DNA of 64,000 bases from Mycoplasmopsis phocirhinis (GCF_004216495.1 NZ_CP034841.1:1-64000), one strand, 5' to 3'; positions 31,046-42,676 are shown, counted from the first letter of the stretch. Program-made: numbers and translations. Notes: generated by a model not told the origin, from the sequence alone.

Positions 31046-33955
31046 TTAGATTCCTTTAAAAGTTATTATTTTTAGTTTTGAATTATTATTTGATATTTTC
31101 ACATTTAATAAATCATTTTTTTTAACATTAGATCACTCATCTCATTTTGCGATATTAATAAAAAAACTTTGTTTTAGAGTGCTGTCACTTAATTCAACGA
31201 TAAAATATGGCTTTAAATTGATTTTTTTGATTTGCTCCACTTTTACTATTACTCACTCTGAATAATTAAGTGGTATAGAATTTAATTTAACATCACCTTC
31301 TTTTTCAAAACGTGAAGTATCAAAAGCATTGTATGACATTCCCAGCAATTCTTCTTCGTTTTTAACTTCAAAAGCAATATCACGTTCAATATTTTCAACT
31401 AAATAATCAAAATTGCCCATTTTTTCAAATTTAGCTTTTAATGTATTTCAATCTGTAATTTTAGAAGCACTTTTGAAACTATCTAACATTATCCGTGATT
31501 GTTTTAAAACAAAATTCATATGGCCGTATTCTCTAAAAACATTAGCGCGAACTAAAATATCAATTGCATTTTCAGTTAAGCCACCAAAACGCAAGCGCAA
31601 AATAGTTTCATTTAAATTTTTGCTAAATGGACCTAATTCATTGATGTTGTTAATAATTTTATTTACACTTTCGCCACCAAAACCTTTAATAATGTCAAAA
31701 GGTAACCAAATCTGTTCATTTTTAATAACCGTATTAACTGATGAATTTAATATACAAGGTGAATTTACAATTTTATTTTGTTTTCTAATTTCCAAAGCAT
31801 ATTGATTGATTTTAGTTTGTGAACCTCTTGAATTAGAAATTAAAGCTGAATAAAAAATTAGAGGATAATAAGTTTTATAAAAAGCCATTTTCATTGTTAA
31901 AAATGCATATGAAACCGCGTGTGATTTATTAAAACCATATTCTGCGAAACGTTCAATATTTGAATAAATCTTATAGACTTGGCTTTGATTTAAACCGTTT
32001 TGTAAAGCTCCATCAATAAATTTTTGTTTATATTGCTTAATTTTTTGTTCATCTTTTTTACTGATTGCACGTCTTAAAAAGTCTGCCTCAACAAAACTCA
32101 TATTTGCTACTTTTTGAGCTATTAACATTATTTGTTCTTGATAAACCATAATACCATATGTAGAACTTAATATTTGATCATACACAGGATGAATACTTTG
32201 GATTAATGATGGGTTTTGTTTATTATTAGCATAAGTAGTAATATATGCCATTGGACCAGGACGAAATAGAGATATAATCGCGTATAAATCTTCAAATAAA
32301 TTTAATTTAACTTTTGAAATTGTTTTTTTCATCCCTGGTGATTCTAATTGAAATAACCCTTCAGTTAAACCATCATTTAAATTTTTAAAAACATTTTGAT
32401 CATTAATAATTTCCTTATGTTCAGGTTTTTTTAATAAATTTTCAAATCAATGATTTTTATCAATAAGTTGTTCCATATTTTGAATTTCTGTTAAAGTTTT
32501 TAGACCTAATAAATCAATTTTTAAAAGTCCAAAATCTTCAACATAATCCATAGGTAGTTGCACTTGCTGATATATGCCATCATTGCTTAAAGATACTGGA
32601 GCATAGTTGGTTAAATTTTCTTGGGCAATTATTAAACCGGCCGGATGATAACTTTGTTGGCGTGGTAATCCTTCGATTTTCATCGCGTGTTTTAATAGCA
32701 GTGGGTATTGTTCTATTTGGTTTCTAAAAGCCACATTTTTCACAATTGCTTCAGTTAATGTTTCATTGGCCGAAAGTGTTTTAGAGATAATGTTAATATC
32801 ATTTAATGGAATTTTTAACATTCGCCCAACATCTCTTATAGCCATTTTGGCCCCTAATGTCTGAAATGTAGAAATAAATGAAACTCTATCAAAACCATAT
32901 TTATTTTTTAAATATTCAAAGACCTCCATTCGTCGGTCATCCTGAATATCTATATCTATGTCAGGCCATGAAACTCTTTGTGGGTTTAAAAATCTCTCAA
33001 ATAATAAATCATATTTGAGTGGATTTATTGAGGTGATATTTAAAAGATAAGAAATCAAAGAACCTGCCGCACTACCCCGACCTGGCCCAATACTTATTCC
33101 TTGTGATTTAGCTCAATTAACTAAATCTTGGATAATTAAAAAATAATCTATAAAACCTAATGATTTAATTATTTCAAACTCATAAGATAGACGAGGTTTT
33201 CAATCATTAATGTTTTTTGGCAATTCACTTCGAACTCGTTCAATGCCTGCGTTTAATAATTCAATCAATTTTTTTTCATTATCAAACGAGTTGTTGTTAT
33301 CGAATTTTGCGAGGTTTAATTGTTTTTTTGGCAATTCAAAATTACAATCATCAATAATATTATTGATTCTTTGTAATATTTGTTCGCTTAAGTGTGGAGT
33401 TTCAAAATAGTCTAAGTCTGGTTTTGTTACTAAATTATTACCTAATTCTTGTAGTAAATTCAATGTATCTACATCGTTTTTGTTAAAGAGTTGATTTTGT
33501 TTGATGTAGATAGCATTTTTAATATTTATATCTAATGAATTCACATAATATTGAGCATTTTTAAATTTATAAATTTGGAGATTTTGAGCATAGTAACCGT
33601 AAAGAGGATGATCGATTATTATTAAATCACTATTGTCGATATCAAACATAGATATTGTGTGATTTTTTGATTTTTGTAAAACTAAATCATTTAATTTCTG
33701 AAAACCTTGATAGTTTCTGGCAAGCAATATAAATCTGTATTTATCAACGTCTAAATCCAATCCAACAACAGGTTTGATATTGTTTTTTTTGCATATATCT
33801 AAAAATAAGCCAAGGCCAAACATATTATTATGGTCACTTAAAACAACCGCTTTTAAACCTGCATTTTTGCTTTGTTCTACCAGTGTTTTTACTCTAATTA
33901 GTGAATCTAAAAAAGTATATTCAGTTGTGTTGTATAAATTTATAAATTTATTCAT
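31046..33955 (-). CDS. dnaE: DNA polymerase III alpha subunit, DnaE type
   Basis: 969-residue C-family polymerase. N-terminal PHP-like domain (residues 1-200; only part of the metal site is evident, VLSDHNN), palm with the catalytic PDIDIDIQDDRR (near residue 335), SFISTFQTLGAKMAIRDVGR, SYHPAGL, FRPGPMAY, and the fingers/HhH region EYGFNKSHAVSYA. The length suits the short DnaE of Firmicutes that extends RNA primers while PolC does bulk synthesis. Start ATG lacks a ribosome binding site; TATTAT sits six bases upstream. TGA codons encode Trp. Confidence 0.94.
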
Positions 33956-33961
33956 ATATTA

Positions 33962-33967
33962 ATAATA
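33962..33967 (-). promoter_or_regulatory. -10-like box, leaderless dnaE
   Basis: TATTAT on the minus strand, six bases before the ATG at 33955; one mismatch to TATAAT. Confidence 0.5.
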
Positions 33968-34023
33968 CTAAAATATTATTATTTAATATTAATATGGAAA
34001 AAATTATTAAATTTGACTAAAAT

Positions 34024-34057
34024 AAAATACCAATATAGAAAATGTTATTGGTATTTT
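34024..34057 (-). terminator. terminator after tex
   Basis: AAAATACCAATA / TATTGGTATTTT, 12 base pairs, 10-base loop. Confidence 0.8.
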
Positions 34058-34171
34058 GAATTTAGACTAGTTTACTAATTTTCCGCTTATACGCGATCTT
34101 TCAATATCGTTTTCTAATATTTCAACTTTAATGTTTTGACCAACTTTTAAAATTTCATTTGGATGTTTAAC

Positions 34172-36214
34172 CTATTGGTTATCATTTTTTTGCATTTTAC
34201 TTACATGTATTAGAACATTTTGCTTGATTCCAATATAAACAAACGCACCAAAATCAGTGATACTTTGAACACTCCCATCCAAAATCATCCCTTTAACGAC
34301 ATCTTCAACATTTAAAACATCTTTTTTAAGTTTATAACCTTCTTTATCATCGCGAATATCTTTTGTTGGGTTTTTTAATGAATCAAGAATCAGATTGATG
34401 TCATAAACATTTGAATTTAATTCTTGTGCTAGTTGTTCAATATTTTGATTATTTAATAATTCAATGCTTATATTACTCAAATCCACACCAATATGCTCAA
34501 CTAAACGGGTTGCTAAATCATACGATTCAGGGTGAATTGAAGTTCTATCAAAAAAGTTTTTTGAATCGTGTATTCTTAAAAAACCTATACTTTGTTCAAA
34601 AGCTTTTGGTCCAATTCCTTTTATATTTTTTAATTCATTTCTATTTTCAAATTTTTGAATTTTGTTTCGGTGATCAATAATGTTTTGTGCTGTTTTTTCA
34701 CTAAGTCCAGAAATATGTGTAAGAATTGTTTTTGAGGCTGTGTTTAAATCTACTCCAACTTTATTCACTACTTTATCAATTTTAAATTTTAATGCTGTTG
34801 AAAGATCTTTTTGGTTCACATCGTGTTGATATTGGCCAACACCAATTGATCTTGGGTCAATTTTTATCAATTCGTTTAAAGGATCTTGGAATCTACGACC
34901 TATGTTGATTGCTGAGCGTTCTTCTACGCTAAAATCAGGAAATTCTTCTTGAGCAATTTTTGATGCTGAATATACAGATGCTCCAACTTCTGAAACAATA
35001 GCATACTGAATATCGCTTTCATCGTTTTTTGATCTTTGACTCAATAATTGAGCAATAAATTCTTCAGTTTCTCGTGAAGCGGTTCCATTACCAATAACAA
35101 TAATATTAACTTTATGTTTATCTATTAAAAAATTTATAGTTTTGCTGGCTTTTTCAATATCTTTTTTTGGTGGAGTTGGGAAGATAAGACGTTTTTCTAA
35201 AAAGTTTCCTTGCGGGTCTAAAACAGCTACTTTACAACCATGAGCATATGCAGGGTCAATTGCTAAAATAGTTTTATTTTTTACAGCTGGTCATAATAGC
35301 ATATCCTCTAAACTATTAGCAAATAAATCTACTGCTTCTTTTTCTGCTCTAGCAAATAAGTCTGCCTTAATTTCACGAATAATTGAAGGAATTATTAATC
35401 TATCTAAAGAATCTTGAATAGATTCATTGATTAATTTACCAGTTTTTTTGTTTTTAAAATAAACATTATTTAAGTGATATAAAATTTGTTTTTTATTGAA
35501 TTCGATATCGTATGAAATTATTTTTTTGTTTTCACCGCGAGAAATGGCCATTATTCTATGGTTTGGAGCGTGTTTAACTTTTTCTTTATAGTCATAATAA
35601 TTTTCAAAATTCCGATTTTCATCTTCAGCATTCTTTTTTAATTTTGTAACTATTATGCCAAAATTAAACAGTTGGTTTTTTACAAAGTCTCGTGTTGTGG
35701 GTTCTTGCGAAATTATTTGGCTTATTATATATTTTGCTTGTTCTAGAGCAAATTCTACACTTTCAACTTTTTCATTTAAATATTTTTCAGCATCTTTATA
35801 TGGACTATAAAATGGGTCGGTATTGGTCATTATTTCTTTTGCTAATGGTTCTAAACCTAGTGCTATTGCTTCGCTTGCTTTTGTTTTTTTACCAACTTTA
35901 AATGGTTCATAAATATTCTCTACTTCTGCTTTTGTTTGTGCGTTGCGTAATTTATTTTCTATTTCGTTTGTTAAAAGTTGCTTTTCTTTTAAGATTTCAA
36001 TAATTGCTTCTTTTCTTTTATTTAACTCGACGTCATAAATATATAAGTCATTAATTTGGCGAATAATTTCTTCATCCAAGCCATTAGTTTGTTCTTGGCG
36101 ATATCTAGCAATAAAAGGCACAGTGGCGTTATCTGCGATTAAGTCTAATACAGTTTTAACTTGGTTTTCGCTAACATTTAGTTTTTTAGATACATTTTTA
36201 ATTGAAATATTCAT
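34172..36214 (-). CDS. tex: Tex-like RNA-binding protein, truncated by an amber codon
   Basis: Transcription accessory protein Tex: N-terminal helical domain (SIKNVSKKLNVSENQVKTVL, FIARYRQEQTNGLDE), YqgF/RNase H-like domain (ILAIDPAYAHGCKVAVLD, VIGNGTASRE), helix-hairpin-helix repeats (DPRSIGVGQYQHDV, NIKGIGPKAFEQ) and a C-terminal S1 domain (VEDVVKGMILDGSVQSITDF). The frame stops at TAG (34172-34174) after 680 residues. Directly after it the same frame continues with the expected end of an S1 domain (VKHPNEILKVGQNIKVEILE) to a second TAG at 34067-34069, so about 34 residues are cut off. ATG follows AGGAGAAAA. Confidence 0.9.
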
Positions 36215-36221
36215 TTTTCTC

Positions 36222-37364
36222 CTAATTAAAATTAAATACTACTTTTAATACTTTTTTTGTTAAATTTTGTGCTGTTTTATCTGTTGTGCTTAGTATTTTT
36301 TTAGAAAAAATATTTACTATTTGTTCTTGTTTATCTATAGAAATATTATGTTCAAATATTTTTATCTTATTTGGGTCAAAATAATCTAATTTAATTTTAG
36401 TTGAATTTGGATTTTCAAGCATAAGTCTTATGATATTTTCTATTTGTTTAATATATATCAAAATTTTTTGTTGTGTTTGAGGACTAAAATTTATTTGTGA
36501 ATTTAACATTTTGATAAATAAATTTCAAGATTCATCGGTTTGACTCCAATTATTTAAAATTATTTTACTTGCATCGGATAAGTTGTTTCAAGAATCTATT
36601 TGTTCTTGAGTTGAAAATTCATCAAATAAAGAAATAGTTAACTCATTTTCAAATTTATTAAATTTAATTTTGTCTGGTCTAAAGCCATCTTCTAATGTTG
36701 CGAAAAAGGCGTTGAAATTGACCGATTTTATATTATTTTGTTTGAGTTCAAATATAGAAGTTAAAATCGGTGAGTATTTAGAAATACCTATTATTTTGCT
36801 ATTTGAGAATTTATTTAAGATTTTGTCATTATTTTTTATCAATATATTTTCATGGTTTGAAACACCGGCTACATTAATTAAACCAATTGAAAGCGGAATG
36901 ATTGAAACAGGAGCTAATAAGGAGCCAAATAGCCTATTGAGCAAAGTTTTTTTGCCTCGTTTTTTTATTTTTTTTAAATTTAAACGCGAAAATGAGACTA
37001 TTAAAATTGTTATAAGTAGCGAAATTAAATAGAACACAAAAATAATTGCCAAAACTATTAAACCTAAACTGACTTTGGTTGTATCTTCAATTAAAAATTT
37101 ATTATTTTTAAATAAGTTAATTTCAAGTAATTTAGTACTGATATATGTTGAAAAAATATTAACTAATATTGTAAATGTTATGATTGATGTTGTGATAGAT
37201 AATATTGTCATAATCAGCGAAAACCAAAACCCACGTCAAAAACCTAACAAAATTGACTTGACAAAAATAACGAAAATAATTGATATTGTTATTGTTGTGG
37301 CAAGTGTTATATTGTTTTGTGTTAAAAATGAAAAAAAACGATAATTTAAAAAATTATTATTCAT
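36222..37364 (-). CDS. uncharacterised membrane protein
   Basis: 380 residues, begins MNNNFLNYRFFSFLTQNN. About four hydrophobic helices in the first 180 residues, including the stretch GFWRGFWFSLIMTILSITTS, which recalls CvpA-type proteins, then a basic loop (KKIKKRGKKTLLNR). A soluble C-terminal half of about 200 residues, rich in Asn, Lys and Ile, follows. No firm family assignment. It ends seven bases before tex and is likely in the same transcript. Confidence 0.7.
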
Positions 37365-37388
37365 GTCTATAAAATTTTACTAAATAAA

Positions 37389-37418
37389 AATAATACCTTA
37401 TTTAAAATTGGTATTATT
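37389..37418 (-). terminator. terminator of def
   Basis: AATAATACC / GGTATTATT hairpin, on the minus strand followed by TTTTTATTT; six bases after the def stop. Confidence 0.75.
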
Positions 37419-37423
37419 ACTAT

Positions 37424-37996
37424 TTAGCCTATGAGATGTGAATTAGGTTCTTTTTTTCAAGGATTTTTTTTGTTGATATGGTCAATAAATAATTTCCCAT
37501 TTAAATGGTCTAATTCATGTTGGGCAACTATTGCTAAATAACCTTCTAAATCCATTTTGACTACTTTTTTTTCAGCATATGAATAAGCTTCAAAAACAAT
37601 TCTATTTGCACGATAAACATAACCATCTTGGCCTTTGATATTTTTTCCAACACTTAAACAACCCTCTCCATCATTGAGTGAGATTTTATATTCTGATTTT
37701 GCTATTATTTTGGGATTAATAAACACATCCTTTATTTTTCTAACGCCATTAGAAATTAATAAAGGATCGATTTCTTCAGTGTTTATATAGAACATATTTT
37801 TTAAAATACCGTATTGGACTGCTGCTACACCCACACCGGGTTGAAATTTAGTGTTAGATGTTTGACTATTGTCGATGTGATAAATCATCGTTTCAGCTAA
37901 ATGAATATCTTCATCAGTAAGAGGAAGTTTCACGTTTTGTGATTTTTGACGCAAAACTTGATTAGGAAGTTTTACTAATTTTACTTTGTATTTCAT
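37424..37996 (-). CDS. def: peptide deformylase
   Basis: 190-residue metalloenzyme removing the formyl group from new proteins. Motifs: GVGVAAVQYG (box 1), EGCLSVG with the metal Cys (box 2), QHELDHLNG with HExxH (box 3). The ATG at 37996 (MKYKVKLVKLPNQVLRQ) is chosen over an in-frame ATG at 38230 because a TATAAT box lies six bases before it, and the longer reading would overlap the divergent rsmD. The last residues WKKEPNSHLIG follow a TGA read as Trp. Confidence 0.94.
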
Positions 37997-38002
37997 AGTT
38001 AA

Positions 38003-38008
38003 ATTATA
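38003..38008 (-). promoter_or_regulatory. -10 box, leaderless def
   Basis: TATAAT on the minus strand with six bases to the ATG at 37996. Confidence 0.72.
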
Positions 38009-38042
38009 ATACCATAAATAAAAGAATTTGAAGTGAGGAGAA

Positions 38043-38597
38043 ATGTTAAGAATAATTTCAGGTAAATATAGAAGAATGCAAATCAAAGAGCCTAAAACCT
38101 CCTTTACAAGGCCAACAAAAGATAGCGTTCGTGAAGCAATATTTAACTCAATTCGTTTTGATATAGAAAATAAAAACGTGCTTGATTTATTTGCCGGAAG
38201 TGGTGCAATGGGTTTAGAAGCATTGAGCAATAATGCTCAAAATGTTATTTTTATCGATTCCAACTCAACTGCAATAGAAACAATTCAAAGTAATCTCAAA
38301 TCATTAAAACTAAATGTTCAAAATGTTTTTAAGACGGATTCGTTAAAATTTTTACAAACTACACAGGCTAAATTTGATTTTATTTTTATTGATCCGCCCT
38401 ATGCTAATTATGAAATTATTAATGAATCGCTATTAATTATTTATCAAAGAAAACTCTTAAACGAAAATGGTCAAATTATTATTGAAACTGATAGTACTCA
38501 TAACATTCAATTCTTATTGTATTTTGCACACTTTAAAACTAAAAAGTATGGCAAAAGTTTTGTTATTTTTTTACAAAATAAAAACAAAAATGAATAA
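38043..38597 (+). CDS. rsmD: 16S rRNA (guanine-966-N2) methyltransferase
   Basis: 184-residue SAM-dependent methyltransferase. Motifs: the N-terminal LRIISGKYRRMQI, RPTKDSVREAIFN, SAM-binding VLDLFAGSGAMGLEALS, and catalytic FIDPPY. ATG follows GTGAGGAGAA. It is divergent from def, with overlapping promoter regions. Confidence 0.94.
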   Translation: MLRIISGKYRRMQIKEPKTSFTRPTKDSVREAIFNSIRFDIENKNVLDLFAGSGAMGLEALSNNAQNVIFIDSNSTAIETIQSNLKSLKLNVQNVFKTDSLKFLQTTQAKFDFIFIDPPYANYEIINESLLIIYQRKLLNENGQIIIETDSTHNIQFLLYFAHFKTKKYGKSFVIFLQNKNKNE

Positions 38598-38599
38598 AA

Positions 38600-38684
38600 A
38601 AAAAGTACTTATAGACACAACACTTTTCGACGTGGCTGCTACGTTCCCGTCCTGACCAATTACGATGTTATTGTTCTATAAGCG
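38600..38684 (-). ncRNA. ffs: SRP RNA (4.5S-type)
   Basis: On the minus strand the transcript begins CGCTTATAGAACA and ends TGTGTCTATAAGTAC before nine T residues. The ends pair through CTTATAGA/TCTATAAG. The apical domain has the hallmark GGTCAGGACGGGAACGTAGCAGCC, close to the conserved SRP core (GGTCAGG, GGAA-type tetraloop, AGCAGCC). About 80 bases. This RNA with Ffh targets membrane proteins. It is convergent with rsmD; the T-run lies just after the rsmD stop. Confidence 0.88.
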
Positions 38685-38689
38685 TTTTT

Positions 38690-38695
38690 ATTATA
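38690..38695 (-). promoter_or_regulatory. -10 box of the SRP RNA gene
   Basis: TATAAT on the minus strand, six bases before the predicted 5' end at 38684. Confidence 0.7.
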
Positions 38696-38726
38696 AACCA
38701 AAAATAAATTATTTAAATTAATTATA

Positions 38727-38732
38727 TATAAT
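38727..38732 (+). promoter_or_regulatory. -10 box, leaderless LacI-family gene
   Basis: TATAAT with six bases (TAAATT) to the ATG at 38739; no ribosome binding site. Confidence 0.72.
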
Positions 38733-38738
38733 TAAATT

Positions 38739-39719
38739 ATGAGAAGTTTTTCATATAAAGATATATCAAAATTAGCTAAAGTTTCAATAAGTACAGTTAG
38801 CAGATATTATAACGGTGGCTATGTGAGCAAAAAAACAAAAGCTAAAATTGAGAAAGTTGTGAAAGAACATGGTTATTATCCAAACAACGGTGCTCGACTT
38901 ATTAAAGGCCGTAGTAGTTCAATATTTATTATAGTTCCTGAATGATATGATAACGCTTATACTCATATAATGAATGGTATTGAACAAGCCGCTAAAAACA
39001 ACGGTAAAAAAGTTTTTATTACTCATTCAGCTTCAAATCAACAAGAATATATTGAAACGATTAAATATTGTTTAGCTTGGAAACCAAGTGCGATTGTTTT
39101 TTTTCTACCTAAAATAGAAAATGAGCAAATTATTCATTTCTTAAAATATCACCATTTTGACACAACCACAGTTATTTATGGAGAACAAGTTGAAGGTTTA
39201 AATTGAGTAGACATTGATACCGAAAATGCTTTTTTTTCAGTAACAAAAATATTTGCCGATTATATTGAACCATCGCAAAAATTAATTTATGCTGATGATG
39301 CTAAATTGTCGGTAAGGCAATGCCAATTACGTTTTTCAGGTTTTAAAAAAGCTTGTGAAAAATTGAATATTGAGTATGAAAGATATTTAGTTAACAATAA
39401 AAAAATTGTCGAAGTACAAAAATTTCAAAAATATTTAATTGATAATAACCATGTCAATGTTGTATGTTCTACTCACGAAACATTTGTTAATTTAGTTTCT
39501 TCAAACGATAAACAATTAAGACTAACGGATATAGGTTTTCAATCAATATACGATACTCAAAAAAAATACAAAACCAAAATATTTATAGACTATAGAAAAA
39601 TAGGTGAACAAATTGAAAAAATTATTCAAAGTATTGAGAACAATAAATATAATGAAATAGACACTGAACAAAAGCAACTCACACACATTTTTAAACCAGT
39701 AATAATTACACAAAAATAA
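38739..39719 (+). CDS. LacI family transcriptional regulator
   Basis: 326-residue repressor. N-terminal helix-turn-helix SYKDISKLAKVSISTVSRYY and hinge region YYPNNGARLIKGRSSS, then a periplasmic-binding-like effector domain. Effector motifs are weak (SIFIIVPEW, PSAIVFFLPK), so the sugar cannot be predicted. No sugar-transport genes adjoin it, so its targets lie elsewhere. TGA codons at two places are Trp. Translation appears to start leaderless. Confidence 0.9.
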
Positions 39720-39737
39720 GGCTTAAAAGCCTTATTT
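39714..39737. terminator. bidirectional terminator
   Basis: AAATAAGGCT-TAAA-AGCCTTATTT between the convergent LacI-family gene and smpB; it covers the last codons of both. Confidence 0.8.
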
Positions 39738-40175
39738 ATAATTTCTTAAAACTTTTTGTAAATAACGTTCATTATCGCGTTTTTTAAGTGCTTCGCGTTT
39801 ATCGGATTTATTCATTCCGGTCACTAATGCGATTTCAACTTTTATTCTTGAAGCGGAATTAAAATATATTTTAGTTGGCAAAATTGTCGAAGAAGCAAGG
39901 CGTTCTTTTTTGTTTTGCAGACGAATAATTTGGTTTTTGTGCATTAATAATTTACGTTCTTGGGTTTCGTTAGTTTGAATTAACATAAATTGTTTAAAAG
40001 TTGCGTTTGAGAGAAAAATTTCATTATTTTTAAAAAAGCAATAAGAAGTTGTTAATTGAACTGTACCAGCTCGTGCAGATTTAACTTCTCAACCTTCGAG
40101 TGCTATTCCTACCTCATAAGTGTCTATAATTTTATACCCGTGTAATCCTTTGCGATTATCGCTTATTATTTTCAT
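39732..40175 (-). CDS. smpB: SsrA (tmRNA)-binding protein SmpB
   Basis: 147-residue partner of tmRNA in ribosome rescue. The start MKIISDNRKGLHGYKIIDTY at 40175, EGWEVKSARAGTVQLTTSYC, then KRERL-like NKKERLAS and the C-terminal KKRDNERYLQKVLRNYK are all typical. TGA at two positions encodes Trp. No ribosome binding site; TATAAT is six bases upstream of the ATG. Confidence 0.94.
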
Positions 40176-40181
40176 ACAAAG

Positions 40182-40187
40182 ATTATA
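40182..40187 (-). promoter_or_regulatory. -10 box, leaderless smpB
   Basis: TATAAT on the minus strand, six bases before the ATG at 40175. Confidence 0.72.
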
Positions 40188-40211
40188 AACAAGCAAGCTT
40201 TTAAACAAAGA

Positions 40212-40231
40212 AAAAAAGCGATTTCTCGCTT
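40212..40231 (-). terminator. terminator of trxA
   Basis: AAGCGA-TTTC-TCGCTT; the minus strand continues with a T-rich run. Confidence 0.7.
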
Positions 40232-40233
40232 AA

Positions 40234-40551
40234 TTATAGATATTTTGAAACATCTTGTAATAAATCTTCGTAAGGTTTATAACCTGTTAATTTTTGAGCA
40301 ACGCTCCCATCTGGGTTCATCACGAATCATGTTGGCAGATTTTTTACACCGTATTCAGCCGGCAAATCTTGATTTTCATCTATATTTACCCGATATACTT
40401 TAACTCCGTTTTTTTCTACTAATTCTTCTAAAGAATTTTTAAAGTTTCTACATGGAGGGCATCATAAAGCGTGAAATACTAATAAGTATGGTTTTTGTTC
40501 TTTGCCATGAACTTCATTTTTGTAAGTAGTTTGATCAATTTCTTTTAGCAT
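40234..40551 (-). CDS. trxA: thioredoxin
   Basis: 105-residue thiol-disulfide oxidoreductase with the active site HALWCPPCRNF (WCPPC instead of the common WCGPC), the cis-Pro loop NLPTWFV and the ending LTGYKPYEDLLQDV. The Trp of the active site is encoded by TGA. ATG follows AAAGGAATTAAC. The CPPC variant may shift the redox potential. Confidence 0.93.
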
Positions 40552-40656
40552 GTTAATTCCTTTCATATTGGTTATATTATTTTATTATAAAAAATGGTTT
40601 TTTACTTTAAAAAAACACTTTTTTTTGCATTTTTTGTTAAATGAAGTTATTTAAAC

Positions 40657-42585
40657 CTATAAATCGATATTTTTAACGTATTTAGCGTTAGCTTCAATAA
40701 ATTCACGACGCGGAAACACTTCATCACCCATTAAAGTGGTAAAAGTTCAATCTGCTTGGGCAGCATCTGAAATTTGTACTTGTAACATTTTTCGATTGTT
40801 TGGGTCCATAGTAGTGTCTCAAAGTTGTTCAGCATCCATTTCACCTAAACCTTTATAACGTTGAACTGTTATTTTTTGAGATTGGTTCATTTGAGCCATT
40901 AAAGTTTCCTTTTCTGTATCGCTATAGACATATTTTATTGTTTTTCCTTGTTGCAGCCTATATAACGGTGGTTGAGCGATATATATAAAACCATACTCAA
41001 TTAAAGGTCTAAAATAACGGTAAAAAAACGTTAAGAGCAAAGTTCTAATATGAGATCCATCAACATCAGCATCAGTCATAATGACAATTTTGTGATATCT
41101 TAATTTATTAATATTAAAATCTTCACCAACACCAGTACCTAACGCGGAAATTAATGACAAAATCTCAGCATTTGCGAAAACTTTGCTTGGTGCGTTTTTT
41201 TCAACATTGATCACTTTTCCACGAAGAGGTAAAATAGCTTGTGTTTCACGATCGCGACCATTTTTGGCTGAACCTCCAGCCGAATTACCCTCAACTATAT
41301 ACAATTCGCTTATTTCAGCATTTTTTGATGAACAATCAGCTAACTTGCCCGGTAGAGATCCTGAATCAAAAACTGTTTTGCGACGAGCTGCATCACGGGC
41401 TGCTTGACCTGCTAGTCTTGATTTGCGAGCATCAATAATTTTTTGAATTAAAACTTTGGCTTCAAAAGGATTTTCGTTTAAAAATCTTTCCAATGAATCA
41501 CTAAATACCTTATTAACCGCTATACGGGCATCTTTATTTCCTAATTTACTTTTAGTTTGGCCTTCAAAAATAGGATCGGTATGTTTAATTGAAATAATAG
41601 CTACTATTCCTTCTTTTACATCATCGCGAGTAAATTTATCATCATCGTTTTTAATAAAGGAATTTAAAGTTGCATAGTTATTTATAAGTCGTACAAGAGC
41701 GTCATAAAAACCACTTTCGTGTGTTCCGCCTTCCACTGTTATAATGTTGTTAGCATAACTCACAACATTACTAGTTATTTTCTCGTTATATTGAACAGCA
41801 ACTTCAACAACTACAGGTGCTTCGTTGTTGTAAGAATATTCTCCTTCGGCGTAAATTACATTTTGGTGAATAAGTTTTTGACCTTTATTTAATTCTTTAA
41901 CATAATCAACTATACCACCCTCAAAGCAAAATTCTTTTTCAGTGCTATCACGTTCGTCGTTTACGTATATTTTTAAACCTTTATTTAAGTATGCAATTTG
42001 TTTAGCATGGTCCAAAATTACATTTTTATCAAAAGGATGTTCATCCATTATTGAAAAATCAGGTTTGAATTTTATTTTTGTGCCAGATGTTTTTGAATTT
42101 AGACTTGCAATTTCTTTAAGATGTTCAACAATTTGGCCACCATCAGCGAAGCGAGCATAATATTGTTTTGAATCACGATTTACCCATACTTCTAAACTTA
42201 TACTTAAAGCATTAACAACTGAAGCACCTACACCGTGTAGTCCACCCGAAACTTTATATGTTTCAGAATCAAATTTACCGCCGGCATGTAAAACTGTTAA
42301 AACTGTTTCAACTGTTGATAGACCAGTTTCGGGGTGGATATCAACAGGTATACCTCGTCCATTATCTTCAATAATTGCACTACCATCTTGAGTAATAGTT
42401 ATAGAAACCTTATCTGCAAAACCAGCCATTGCTTCATCTACAGAATTATCTACTATTTCTCAAATTAAATGGTGTAAACCACGTGGGCCTGTAGAACCAA
42501 TATACATTCCAGGCCGCACTCTTACTGCTTCTAAACCTTTTAAAACTTTAATATTTGATGCACCATATTCATTTTTACTTGACAC
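40657..42585 (-). CDS. gyrB: DNA gyrase subunit B
   Basis: 642-residue ATPase subunit of gyrase. GHKL motifs: [77 protein letters not shown] and the [12 protein letters not shown] metal site; C-terminal [15 protein letters not shown] and [18 protein letters not shown]. The GGKFD form and C-terminus favour GyrB over ParE. The start is GTG at 42585, six bases after GGAGG; the nearby ATG is out of frame. gyrA is not adjacent. Confidence 0.93.
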
Positions 42586-42625
42586 AAAACCTCCATTTAA
42601 ATTTAATATTAATATTAATATATAC

Positions 42626-42631
42626 ATTATA
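42626..42631 (-). promoter_or_regulatory. -10 box of gyrB
   Basis: TATAAT on the minus strand about 40 bases before the GTG start. Confidence 0.55.
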
Positions 42632-42659
42632 ATAAGTTTTTAATTTATCAAAAATAATT

Positions 42660-42665
42660 TATAAT
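42660..42665 (+). promoter_or_regulatory. -10 box of the YitT-type gene
   Basis: TATAAT, predicted start near 42672, followed by a leader of about 55 bases. Confidence 0.55.
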
Positions 42666-42676
42666 ATAACAAAAGT

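Noticed and set aside
36670-37344. Plus-strand ORFs opposite the membrane protein before tex
   Set aside because: Antisense shadows: hydrophobic because the coding strand encodes hydrophobic helices, and no ribosome binding site or family match.
38000-38230. N-terminal extension of peptide deformylase from the ATG at 38230
   Set aside because: It would overlap the divergent rsmD and lacks family similarity; the TATAAT box and the MKYKVKLVKLPNQ start fix the shorter form.
41183-42160. Several plus-strand ORFs opposite gyrB
   Set aside because: Conserved gyrB motifs on the minus strand explain the sequence completely.
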